Origin: Rugalucina vietnamica
Taxonomy: Eukaryota; Mollusca; Bivalvia; Lucinida; Lucinidae
DNA: 64,000 bases
Assembly: GCA_964017185.1 (NCBI GenBank)
Contig: OZ024880.1
Coordinates: forward strand, 44,095,071 to 44,159,070
Reading direction: 5' to 3'
This document shows positions 12,498 through 24,100 of the stretch, piece after piece; positions within the stretch are counted from its first letter, which is position 1; every line of letters begins with the position of its first letter. The notes below the pieces were generated by a model. The model ran no database searches and had not been told where the DNA came from. It was given only the letters and a program-made list of their open reading frames with translations. Both the position numbers and the translations under genes were made by a program.

Positions 12498-12730
12498 ATG
12501 CAGATTTGTTTGTTTGTTTGAATTGATGCTTAATGTCCCAGTCAACAGCAAAGGTCATATACGGACATTGCCTCCACTTTATGGGACTTACCCAAAATGA
12601 GGATGTCATGACATTAACGAGTGCTTAAAATATAACCATCTGACTAAGCCACAAAGGCTTATAAGTGTGGATGGTTTGACTTGAACCACTTTTCCCGGGC
12701 AGGCGCAAGCCACAGCGGTTTACCAGTAAT
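12498..12730 (-). repeat. reverse-oriented SINE tail region
   Basis: Begins TTTGTTTGTTTGAATTGATG then CTTAATGTCCCAGTCAAC, the complement of the SINE tail seen at 11303-11525. The head portion is not clear. Confidence 0.45.
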
Positions 12731-12746
12731 CAGATGGAGGCAGAAG

Positions 12747-13031
12747 CAGTCCATCTATTTCTTTAGGCCCCAATGGGCAGGGACCCATTAACCAATGCGG
12801 ACAAAATCAGTAAGCTACAATAGGGGGTTAATGGCTGTCTGTGCCATTGATCATTGTGATCCGTGTACATTATTCCCTAACAGGTACATGTATTTGCATC
12901 TGACAGCCTTTATGATATATTGACATCATTTGCGTTGCAGTGGTTGTCTCTATTATAGTGAGTAGAATCTTTCTCTTGACACGTAATTACGTGCAGCCCA
13001 TCTATTTCTTTAGGCCCCAATGGGCAGTGGT
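12747..13031. repeat. direct repeat pair, ~246 bp apart
   Basis: 'CCATCTATTTCTTTAGGCCC' followed by CAATGGGCAG occurs at about 12750 and 12996 with no visible change. This suggests a recent short duplication or a target duplication around 12781-12995. Confidence 0.55.
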
Positions 13032-13394
13032 CCATATTCCCATCTGACCACCCTTTCTAAACATTTTAACATTTCAGCTTGTGAAGTTCACTTTGTCAAC
13101 CTGTGAGGAAAGATAAATTCTTGATTTTAAAACACCTTTTTAACCTATTTCTTCAGATAGCATTCCTGTTCAAATATTTAAGCAGGAAATACCCAATTTG
13201 ATTTGAATTGCAAATTACTTAAAACCACTGATTTAATACAAGTGTTCTTGATTTTTTATTATTTACTTGAAGACTTTTTTAAAAATGCACATTTTAGGAA
13301 GTCTGCAAAATTTATACATGTATAAGCTATTTTTGGAGCACAAAGAATCCATACTGTGGAATCGGGAATGACCATGGAACAGACTGGTTATCCT

Positions 13395-13575
13395 GAGACA
13401 TCCAATGCAGTGGATAAGTCACTGGCCTTGTAAACCGGGGGTCGCAGGTTCAATCCTGGGCTCAAAAAACAACAAAAACAACCTCCTACTCGGTTGAGCC
13501 TTCGGATGCTCCCGGGACAACAAAACCAACAAAAAACCTCATAGTACTGTTCTCGCTCAGGAAAAAAAAAATGCA
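13395..13575 (+). repeat. tRNA-like SINE remnant
   Basis: Box A-like CAGTGGATAAGTCACTGG and box B GCAGGTTCAATCC are 35 bp apart. The body 'GAGCCTTCGGATGCTCCCGG' and an A-rich end near 13561-13625 follow. Confidence 0.45.
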
Positions 13576-13837
13576 ACTAAGAACGACAAACACAGATGAA
13601 ATAAAAAAAACACACAAAAAAAACACAATAATATAGGGAGTAAATGTCTGTCTGGGTACAACTTGCCAATGATCAGAATGATATATGATAAGTTGTTCCC
13701 TGACCAGTACATATATTTTCATTCATTTATTGTCTTTCAGTGTTGCTTGTCTCTGGATATAAACTTGAATTTGTTGAATTTGTCCTACAAATAAAAATTA
13801 TTGTTTCTGAAGTGAAATGCTTACCAATAAATACATG

Positions 13838-14342
13838 TACAGGCCACCTTCACTATCTCAAAATCAAGGGGAATGGAGTAACCACTTCGAGTTTTTCGAA
13901 GTTCGAGATAAGCAAATTGAGACCAGCCAAGGTTCTTAGACATTCTCAACTCTTTCACATTAGCGGACTGAGTGTTTCTCCTTTCGTTTTCCACCATGTT
14001 TACTCCATGGATAGTGATTTCAAACATATATTCCCAGGCCTGACACATGTCAAAATGTTCTTTAACATTTCTAGTGATAAAAGGTTGTGTTTAGATATCA
14101 AATCGACAAAGACCAATTTTTGTCTTCGAAGTTCGACACAGGAAGGGTGAAGTTAATGTTCCTTTTCTGTGGGGAGCGAAGTATCACTTCGACACAGCCA
14201 AGTTTTCGTCATAACTGAGTTCGACACAAGCATAGTTGAAATACAATAACATATAGGGAGAGATGCTCGGGAGTAAGGGATCAATTCGACATTAGTGGGG
14301 TTTTCAAGACAACCGAGTTTGAGATAGCTCGGGTGGCCTGTA
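13838..14342. mobile_element. 505-bp TIR element (TACAGGCCACC)
   Basis: Ends TACAGGCCACC...CTATCTCAAA and TTTGAGATAGCTCGGGTGGCCTGTA are inverted repeats. Internal words TTCGA, CGAAGTTCGA and TTCGACA recur. The 136-codon open frame inside has no recognisable domain and is treated as chance. Confidence 0.7.
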
Positions 14343-14914
14343 ATCTTTTTTGAACATGAAATTATTTATTCATAAATATTAACTTTTTGAGCCACTGAAT
14401 GGAGTCAAATATTGAATCCACAAAATTCCATGGGTTTATTGACTCTTTGCCGTTTCATTTTAAAATGATTTTATAATTGATTTATGCATATTTTTATGAT
14501 TGATATTCACTTGAGAAAACTGCCACCCAATTTGTTTTCATTTATCAATAAATTTCATATTCTGACAGCTAGGTTGATCAGAAGAACAGTAGCCTGCATG
14601 TTCCTACAGGTTTCTTGATTTTAAGCGATTTTCTACTAAATAATGTTTTTTTGAAAAAAGGTCAGAATGTTGAAGAATACATGTACGTACAATGTATATT
14701 GAAAATCTTGTGGGGTATTTGAATTATGCCTGACTTTCTGCTTTGCACCAAGCTTGCTCCATATCTTAACAGTTTCTTAAATTTTAAAAACGACAGTCAA
14801 ATCATTTTATTATTCTCTGGTTATATACATGTAACAAATAAGGACTTGCATATTTGTAACATGACACATTATTTTTTGCAGAACACTTGTATGTTGACAT
14901 GTTGTTAATTTCAG

Positions 14915-15190
14915 TTCCACCCAAAATTGTATCAAGCTCACCCACATCATTTCACCAACCCCTCGGTTCCACGGTAACCATATACTGTAAAGCCGAGGGT
15001 TCACCCAAACCCAATGTTACGTGGACCAAAGATGGCCGTGGCCTCACCACATCTCAACGAATCTCATACCACAGCGAAGGCAGCGAAATTAGGATTAGTA
15101 ACTTACAGGAGAACGATGGAGGCATATTTAAATGTACATACAGAAACCCCGTGGGCCTTATTACACAAACTATACATCTGATCGTGGAAG
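14915..15190 (+). CDS. tutl: tutl exon: Ig domain 2 of the family (first in window)
   Basis: A complete I-set Ig domain in one phase 1-1 exon: PPKIV start, C24, W36 in the NVTWTKDG strand, and the NDGGIFKC motif with C73. The acceptor is TTAATTTCAG and the donor GTACCG. The first two bases complete a codon begun in an exon outside the window, so this is not the first coding exon. Confidence 0.93.
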
Positions 15191-18100
15191 GTACCGACGT
15201 GTTGTGTTGTTGTCATCGTGTTGTGATTTAGTTGCTACTGTAGAATAGCAGTGGACCAGATATTGGAGTTGTTTAGGGTGATTTAATTAAAGATAATTTA
15301 GTTATTTCTCCATTTTCATTGTGCTCATGACAAACATTTTAGCTTTTATCTGTAACATTTTTAGAAGTCTGAGTGGATTAGTGGTTAAACCAATTGCCCT
15401 ATAAATCAGGGCCTTGGATTCTATAATATTGCAGATTAGGCTCACATCTCTGCATGAACTTAACTGTTGAGTAGGATGTGCAACTCAAATACAATCCCCA
15501 CCACAACTTTTTTTTTCAAATGTGATTCACAAGCACCAAAGGAATAGAACATTTCCATGGAGAATTGACAAACATTATCTTTGAATTTATCCCCTAACAC
15601 AAACGATATCCGGCCTTCTGAGAAATAGACATTGACAGCACCTTGTAGAGGACAGGTACTTCTATGAGCTTTTCTTTTCAGTTCATTGCCACCGCAAGAC
15701 AAAACTGACACAAGCTGTCACTTTGTTTTCGTGTTTTAGCTGAAATTTTTACTGTGTACCAAGTTGATCAATTTCTGTTCATTTCCTCAAGAACTGTAGC
15801 AGTGTGACTTAACCAATGAACAGACTTAAACAGGTACACATAAGCTTTACCATTGTGTCAGTCAACTCCACTTTTTGTGCAGCTTTGTCAACTTCATAGG
15901 TTTTGTCTTTCGGTGATGTTTGTGTTTTCAAACTAACATGTATTTAGCACTCAAGGACCAAGGTGCAACAATTACCATGCAATGTTTGATACATTTTATA
16001 ACAAGTTTGTTCTCTGAGCAATGCTAAGTACTGTTTGTTTTTACTGTTGTTGTTGTTATTTGAAATTGTTTTGCAATAATGTTTTAATTTTCATTTTGAA
16101 ATTGTAACATGAATAATTTGCAGTATAACAACAGCTTTTTAATTGTTCTGAATTCTATGTCATTCTTTTATTCTCTAGTCATCCCCATTTATAACTGCAG
16201 TAGTTAGAAACTTTCAAAATGCTAGTCTCTGATCATATAAATACTTCTGTTAGGGAAGATCATATTCAAATCCAAGAAGTCTCTAATACATGTTTTCAGC
16301 ACCTCTATGACATAGTTAGTCATGTTGAAAGATAAATCAATGGTTCATTTATTTTACTATTACACACTAGCTTATTTGGTGCCGTTACCAGGATTGTTCA
16401 TTGCCCTGTAGGTTACAGTCATGAGGATTTTCATAAACACTATATATGTTCAGTTTTTTTTTTCTGGATATGCATTTTCAGTGGCTCCATTGTTTTAAAG
16501 TAACGAGTTGCTTATTTCATCAGCCATCAGTCATTTTTGAGTATGTTGTATTTGAAAATGAGTTTTGCATTGTATGACTAGCTATGTGTTGTTAAACAAG
16601 CCATCTTCATATTTTTGATATTATCACTGATCAGATGCATGTTCGTTTATTAGTTATAAAAATATCACTGAAAAAAGGAAATATAGCTTCTTATTAATTA
16701 TGTGTCAGTAATTTAAAAACTTGAATAACTTACAGACAGTGATATTAAACATGTGATAGCATAGCTCATTTCCTTTTCAATAGTGCACATATGTGTTGCA
16801 TGAGGTTTAGTTATATACCTCAACCTCTTTATAACATCATCATGGTTCATTACAGCACAGTTTTGGATATAACACTGACCATCCCTGGACCCAAAATGGT
16901 CATATTAGACTTATTTTGCTATACATGTTTGTGTATCTATACATTTTACTCTCGCTATAACATGGGTCGGATAGCGAACACGGAATTTGTCCTGGACCCA
17001 TACAATAGTGTAACTGTTATAAAGAGGCTGTGGTGTAGTAAGTAGTTGTATGTACTTGCAAAATGTTCAACTGGAAAATGTTCCTTCTTTATTTCCTGGG
17101 CCCAGTTGTTCAAAATTAACAACATTGTTAGTTATTGATTCGTTAAAATTTCAAACATGAGTATTACAAAAACACTGTTATTTTTTGTTGATAAAATGTG
17201 AGAATCATTCTCACATTTTATCAACAAAAATAACAGTGTATTTATACCCCCGGCATTTATACCGACGGGTTTATAGTTTTCGCTTTTCCGTTCATCCGTT
17301 CGTATGTTCGTTTGTTTGTTCGTTCGTTAGTTCGTTCGTTATTCCGGAACGTTCGTGGAATTTATGTCAAAGTTTTTGTTAAAGTTTCTCTGGTGGTGTA
17401 TATCTCATGAACTAATGATCAGAAACCATTCATATTTTAACCATAGGTAGCCTATAGGGTTTGCTTTGTTTCTGTGAGTTTGGACCCTGGGTTCATGCCC
17501 GGGGGTGGGGCTCAAGGTCAAAATCTAGGTCACCTTTTCTTTGGGTCAAAGTTTTGGTTTAAGTTTCTCTGGTGGTGTATATCTCATGAACCAATGATCA
17601 GAAACCATTTATATTTTAACCATAGGTACCCTATAGGGTTTGCTTTTTTCTGTCAGTTCGGACCCTGGGTCCATGCCCGGGGGTGGGGCTAGAGGTCAAA
17701 ATCTAGGTCACCTTGAAAATGTGCTATCTACATAGTGTTTTTTCATCTCTAAGTTCATATCATAACAAATACTTATAGGAATGTATTCCTGTTTGGATCA
17801 TAGATACCTTTAGGGTTGAATTAAATTCTGTGGCACCAAACTCTAGGGGTGGGGCTGGAGGTCAAAATCTAGGACACATAAAATACCATAGTAACCAAGA
17901 TTAATATTGTGTGTCTATATCTTGACAACCATGTATTAGAAATCGTTCATGCTTACAACACAGCATAGGTACCACATAAGGGCTAGACCCAAGGGTCCAT
18001 GCATGGGGGTAGGGTGGGACTTGAGGTCAAGATCTAGGACCTTTTTTTTTTTTTTTTTTAAGAATGACATTCTACTTTCATTTCAATCTAGGACTGAGGA

Positions 18101-21100
18101 CCTGGCCCAAAATGTCCGCGCTTATGTCCTAGATTGGGTATACACGTCAGCTCTGTATACCGCTCTAAAATAGATATGTCATTCTAAAACTACACTTCCC
18201 CATGTTTGTATGTAAAGTACTTTACACTGCTTATTTCAAAAATGTACTTGATGAGGTTACTGTCTTTCGTTGGTGATGTGAGGTTCAATGTCAGGAGTGA
18301 GCATGTGCTGGGTTGTTTAGGTAGGGGGTAGGGAAGGGGGCTTGGTGGCTACCAGCCGGGGGTATACGTGCCTCTCAAGGCACTTTTTCTAGTTGCCTAT
18401 GTAGTCATCATTTACTTAACGAGTTGAGTCTTAACAATGAGGTTAAGCTAACAAAGTTTTGAACAACTGGCCTCTGATGTACATATTTGCAGCACAAGTC
18501 TAGTTTCTCTGTTGTGAAACATTGTTTGTTTACTAGTGAATAAATAAAGTGACCATGTGTTATTATGTGCCTTGTCTTTGACTGTCATTGTTTTCTTCGG
18601 GGCATTTTAAGCATACTGTTCGCAGCACAATAGAATATATTGCTATGGGCCCGTATGTTAGCCTGAGGCTATTGAAAGTGCTTCTTTGGGAATCCTTGCA
18701 GTACCGGTGAACAGACTGATGCTAATAGCATAATTTGGGCAATGATACGATTGAAATATCCCTATTGGTATGATTAATGATCTATGACCATTATCCTTCA
18801 TCTGCTAAAGCAAGAAGAACATTTGTCAGTTTGTGGTGAAAGAAATGTGTACCATGTACTGATAATTTGCCTCTGGAAAACTTGCCCTGGAATATTATAG
18901 CTAGGATAAGTGGTCATCTTGACATGACCTCTAAGCTGTTGATTGTGGAGTGTGCACATAAAGCAATATAGAACAAAAACAGACATTTTTATAATCTAAG
19001 AATGCCAAATTTCAGAAAAATTAGCCAAATGCAACTTGCAAATGTGTTAGTCAATCAACACATTGCCATAATGCTTTTCTAATTTTGTGATTTCAGGTCA
19101 GGCCTATATAATAGGTCCCCCTTCCAACAAGACTGCGGTGCTGGGCCAGAGAATCACATTCTCCTGTCAGGCCAGGGGTTACCCCGCGAATATCACTTAC
19201 AGATGGTATATACCTTTCACATTATCTTTAAAAAATAATTTTATCTCTGGTTTTGAGGGCGTGGTATTCTGAGGATAATATCTCTACTTTTGTTAATGAA
19301 CTTATGCACCAGTCATTTGTATCTCCGGCTCCCCTAGGGCTGGGGATAGCGGAGACACAGCGGGGCTGAAGTACCATGCTTTAACCTCTGATGAGTCCCA
19401 GCAGTGCCGGGGATGTGCCGGGGTTTTACGTGTAATTTCCCGCCAATACACAATCACATTAATTCAAATTAGATAATAGTTGTATTTTAACATTTACCAT
19501 ATTCGTTCTAATTAGCGCACAGTGCGCTTAACTTTTCAAAATATCTCAAAGTTAAGGTTACAAAATATCGTTCTAATAAGCGCACACTAGGAATGTAAAC
19601 AACGCGTAACCTATTGATATTACAGTGTCAAAATTACCAATTATGATGTCATTTAAGTGTTCCAATCGTTGCAAAATAGTGTTTGATCAGCTAAGATTAA
19701 GTTTTAATGCAATATAAAAGTGTAAAATTGCTGAAAAAAATATCAATATGCTCGTCGAGTAGTGTGCGCTTATGTGCATGACTTTCGGAAACGACCAGGG
19801 TGTGCGGTTATTGGAGCATGTGCTCTTATTAGAACGAATACGGTATTTACTTTTATGGTTCTTATTTAATTGACAAATGTGCCTGTACATTTACAGAAAT
19901 TCGAATCCCACACTAATATGTTTTCATTAGAACAACTACCAGCTGTGGTTCTATATTATTGTCAGCCTCCGGCTTTAAAAACTGAAGAGTTAAACACCCC
20001 GCTATTCCGGCCCCAGAGGGACCTTGGATACAAATGACTGGTACATTATTAAATATACGCACTTCATATTGAGATGTGATTATTTCTAATTAGACAAGGG
20101 CAATAAATTTGTAATGCAGCAGTTGAAGGAATGACATGTGCCATGTGCAGCAATAAGTTGTGTAAATTTGCCAACAATTTGTATGACACTGAAATTAATG
20201 TTTTATGCCAGAAGGAATTTAATATGACAGCAATGCACAAATATTTGCACCAGATAAATGCTTTGTTTGCTCTTTGCAAAATTGATTTTCCCAAATTAGA
20301 TGCATGTATGGTGCACTTCTGTAAAAGTAAAAATTCTTTGCAGCTTAAAACTGAAATTTTTCAGGTATGCTAATTGAAGGAAAATGAGCCGCCCCATGGG
20401 AAAACCAACAATCTGCATAGGCGAAAACAAAGGCGCAGATCAGCTTCGCGGTAACCGCGAAGCTGATCAGCACCTTTGTATTCGCTACTCGGACAGTACA
20501 ATTCCTCCTCTACTTAACTCCAAAATTTCAAGCTTCTAGCCTGCTTCTGTAGCTGTACAGGCCGGTTTGTGTCAGACCTGTTCCAAAACCACATTGTTGG
20601 TTTTCCCACGAGGCGGCTCAAATAATGACACTTTTTGACAGAATTCTAGAAATTGTTTTCTTAATAATGTCGATATAACTGTCTAGGTATCTGGTAACAT
20701 TGTATGTAAGTGCAGTTTTATGTGCCAGTGCAATTAGGAAACACTTCTGAAGTTAAGCATCACCTGATAAGTGCTGCATGTTTGGCAGTAAAAACACAAA
20801 TGAGCCGCCTCGTGGGAAAACCAACAATCTGCATAGGCGAAAACAAAGACCAGATCAGCTTCGCGGTAACCGCGAAGCTGATCAGCGCCGTTGTTTTCGC
20901 TACACGGATAGTACAATTTCTCCTCTACTTAACCCCAAAATTTCAAGCTTCTAGCCTGCTTCTGTGCTTGTACAGGCCAGTTTGTGTCAGACCTGTTCGG
21001 AAACCACATTGTTGGTTTTCCCACAAGGCGGCTCAAATAATGAAACTTTTTGACAGAATATATTGAATTCTTCATAAAGTCTTGATCATATAACTGACTG

Positions 21101-24100
21101 GGTATCTGGTAACATTGTATGTAAGTGCAGTTTTATGTGCCAGTGCAATTAGGAAAGAATTCTGAAGATAAGCATCACCTGATAAGTGCTGCATGGTTTA
21201 TAACAATGATTATGAAGCAGTAAATGCACACAAATATATGCATGTATCTAGTTTCACATTATGAAAACATGCCCATGTAACATACAGATTTTTCTTAAGT
21301 TGTAGAAATTTCAGTAGATTTTTTTTTTTTAATTTTGCTCCAAAATATAGAATGTGGGTACATGTTAGAACTGCCTCAGGGAGGCGGTTCTAATGAGTAC
21401 CCACAATCTATGTTTTGGAGCAAAAAAATTTGGAGAAAAATTTGCTATATAAAAGTGTGGTTAAAGGGGGGGGGGGGGGGGGGGGTACACGTTTCACGGA
21501 CATTGTTTTCCTGATGATGAGGCCATAACTTCCCATATCTTAGTGACAGACTGCCTGTGCAAGCAGGGTAGATCAAGAAGATCCACTTATACCACTGTCC
21601 GATCTATTTACCATTGTGAATTGTAGCATCAAAGACATTGAAATGCTGCCCTGGTCTGCTCTTGGGGTGGCTGTTTTAATAGCAGCATTACAAAATGCAG
21701 AAAATATCACAATTGTCATTTCACATATATACATAAAGCAGACTGCATACCTGTCATTCTTCAGAATATATTACTATCTTATTGCAGAATGTTAGGCAGG
21801 TGTGCTCAATTTTCATGTCATAATTTCATGTCATAAGTTTTCACACGTAAAATTATAGCATTGTAAAAAATGGATATGAAAAAATACTGGAGTCTCATTT
21901 TGAGGGACAGTAGTCAGAGAATGATTTACATAGAGCATCAGATACCATTAAAAGCTAATAGGTCAGGAGTTCAAAACTCAACCATTGCCAGGTGTGCCCT
22001 TCTATCCAGATTAACTCCTTGGAACATGTTCTTTTTATTAACTCTGTTCTGACATGACTGAAAAGTTGTTGACTAATACCCTGTTTACACTAAAACGAAC
22101 TAAACCGTTTTCGATTCGATGCAAGTTACGTCGCTGTAAGGTAATTCGGATCGAATCCACTTGTCTGTTTAGACACATCTGAAATTCTCCGTTAAAACTG
22201 AAGAAATATAAGTTCCCAAAGAATACAAATCCGGTTCTGGAAAACCCAGAGTTTATTTTTAACATAGAACTTCTCAAGCTTTTTACTTTTTTACGGCACT
22301 GGCTCGTTGTGCGCTCAAACCCGCTGTCCCTGAGCCGTGTCGCTAGCTTTTCATAAATGGAAGCATTTTTTCTACAAGTCTCAAAGTCCTTTTGTATCTC
22401 GCTATCCGCCCATATCCGTATTAGGGCCCGCGTCTCATCGTGAGTCCAGGTTAATCCCCTGTCACTGTCGTTTGCTAAAACCATTTTCGCCATTTTTATC
22501 TGTTGTGTTGACTAAGAATATTTCGCGGGAAAAGAAGCATGTGTAAATGTAAACATAACCCCAACATGCGAAAGGTCAGTATAAAAATAACATTTAATGC
22601 GAATTCGCTCCGGTTAACTGTTTAGACATGACTTTAATACCGAAGTAAAAGTTAATTCGGTTTCGATCCAAGGTGCTAAGCTGGATTAGTTTACTTCGAA
22701 TTAGTTTTTTAATTCGAATTAGAACTTCTAATGTAAACAGTTAATTCGAAGCGAATTCGGATTCGATTCGATTTAAAACTCTAGTCTAAACAGGGTATTA
22801 GATGTTTCACTTGAAAACTAAAAATAAACAAAAAAAAAATCTCTTTCTAGGTATAAAGACAATCATAATGTTAACACACAGCCAGGCTTCGGTAGCAGAA
22901 TAACTATAAACAACAATGATGGAAGCCTTGTTATCACCACAGTGGCCAAGGAAGACATGGGCTGGTACGTCTGTCGGCCCAGCAACGGGGTCGGGCAGGA
23001 CCCAGAAGCCGCAGCCTATCTCAATATTACATGTAAGTGGTAGAAGCGTGATCATATGAGCCGTGTCAAGAGAAAACCGGGCTTAGGGGTTTCCGATTAG
23101 CTCTGACACAAACCAGCCTGTACAGGCACATAGACCAGGGGCTGTTTTCTGTACGAGCCTTAGTTTTTGACCTGGCACAACTTACCTCCCAGAAAAGGTT
23201 TGACGGTGGATATGAAATAATTGAACATTCTACAACATTTCTAGGCACGTCGTACGGTCAAATTGTGGTAGCAGTTTTTACCTCGGACGAAATCTTTACG
23301 CCTACCCAACGTAGTTTTTATAATAGGCAGAAATCAGAGGAAATGCGCCTGGTGCTCCTGTTTGATCTTTTTCTGAACAAATATCTTTTTAGGATTATAC
23401 TTTACACTCAAACAATAGCGTAAGATTATTATCAAGTAGAAAACTATATGTTTAAACAGCATATTAGATGGAAAATTGCCTCTAGTATGGGGTAATGTTA
23501 CCCCACCCCCCAGTGGTAGTCGTTGGCGGTTGTTCTTTTGTTTTAGTTTTCTTTTTTTAATTTACAACATGGCAGCATTGTTCTTTGGGACTTAAGAAAT
23601 GCAAAGACGTTTTGTTTTAAAGGATAAACTCGTTTGCACTATGAAAAAAACGCATAGTTTCCATGGCAACCGTAAACATAATTCTTGAACATGGGGGTGT
23701 ACATGCAAAATTGGTCATGTCTCCACTATTACTTATCCTAGACCACTGAACCTGGTCTCAGTTGAACGGTAAGGCATAACCCTTTTATCATATGATAAAT
23801 AATGTAAATTATCTTTCTTGCCTATTGATGAAATTTAATGAAAACTTTAAAAAAGACAGAAAAATCGTTAAAAACCCACAAGTAAACTAATTTCAGGCCA
23901 AAACTATCATTGTGTCACTTTGTTATTGACCCAGTAAAACCAAATGACATATTGACCCAGTAAAACCAAATGACAAATTTATTGATATCATGGGCATAGA
24001 TGAAAATTATCTCATCTGCATATTCATGAATATTAATAAAAATGTCGAAAATCTAGAAGAAAAAAAGAGGGAAAACTATTAGTTAAGACAGGAATTGAGA

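Larger units (their letters stand above)
1..14914. other. region upstream of the first visible exon; no coding exon supported
   Basis: Open frames here are short, unspliced-looking and mostly inside repeats. No Ig, signal-peptide or other domain wording was recognised on either strand. The region could be the large intron between Ig1 and Ig2 exons of tutl, or intergenic. Parts outside the listed repeats (1-419, 3054-3800, 7711-8150, 8756-9740, 9976-10735, 11526-12480, 14343-14914) show nothing but AT-rich sequence and short homopolymers. Confidence 0.6.
15191..19096. other. tutl intron (3.9 kb)
   Basis: Holds miniature elements at 16814-17038 and 17098-18472. The stretch 15191-16813 has one weak tRNA-like head at about 15365-15430 and otherwise nothing recognised. 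18473-19096 shows nothing. Confidence 0.7.
20385..21196. repeat. ~415-bp tandem duplication including a miniature element
   Basis: Two units, 20385-20800 and 20801-21196, each a TGAGCC element followed by the same unique flank (TGGTAACATTGTATGTAAGT, GTGCCAGTGCAATTAGGAAA, CACCTGATAAGTGCTGCATG). The flank is non-repetitive elsewhere, so the element and its neighbour were duplicated together. Confidence 0.8.
21935..22845 (+). repeat. SINE copy split by a Harbinger-like element
   Basis: 'ACATGACTGAAAAGTTGTTG' ends at 22073, and 'GATGTTTCAC..AAAACTAAAAATAAACAAA' resumes at 22801, matching the GTTGACTGGGATGTTTAGTC-type tail at 43340. The A-rich SINE tail ends within about 10 bp of the splice acceptor of the exon at 22851. 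Confidence 0.6.
19206..22850. other. tutl intron (3.6 kb)
   Basis: Contains miniature elements at 19495-19845, 20385-20620, 20801-21034 and 21258-21516 and a SINE interrupted by a Harbinger-like element (21935-22845). 19850-20384 and 21520-21930 show nothing else. Confidence 0.7.

Noticed and set aside
13740..14150. 136-codon open frame
   Set aside because: Mostly inside the 505-bp TIR element and without recognisable domain or splice context.
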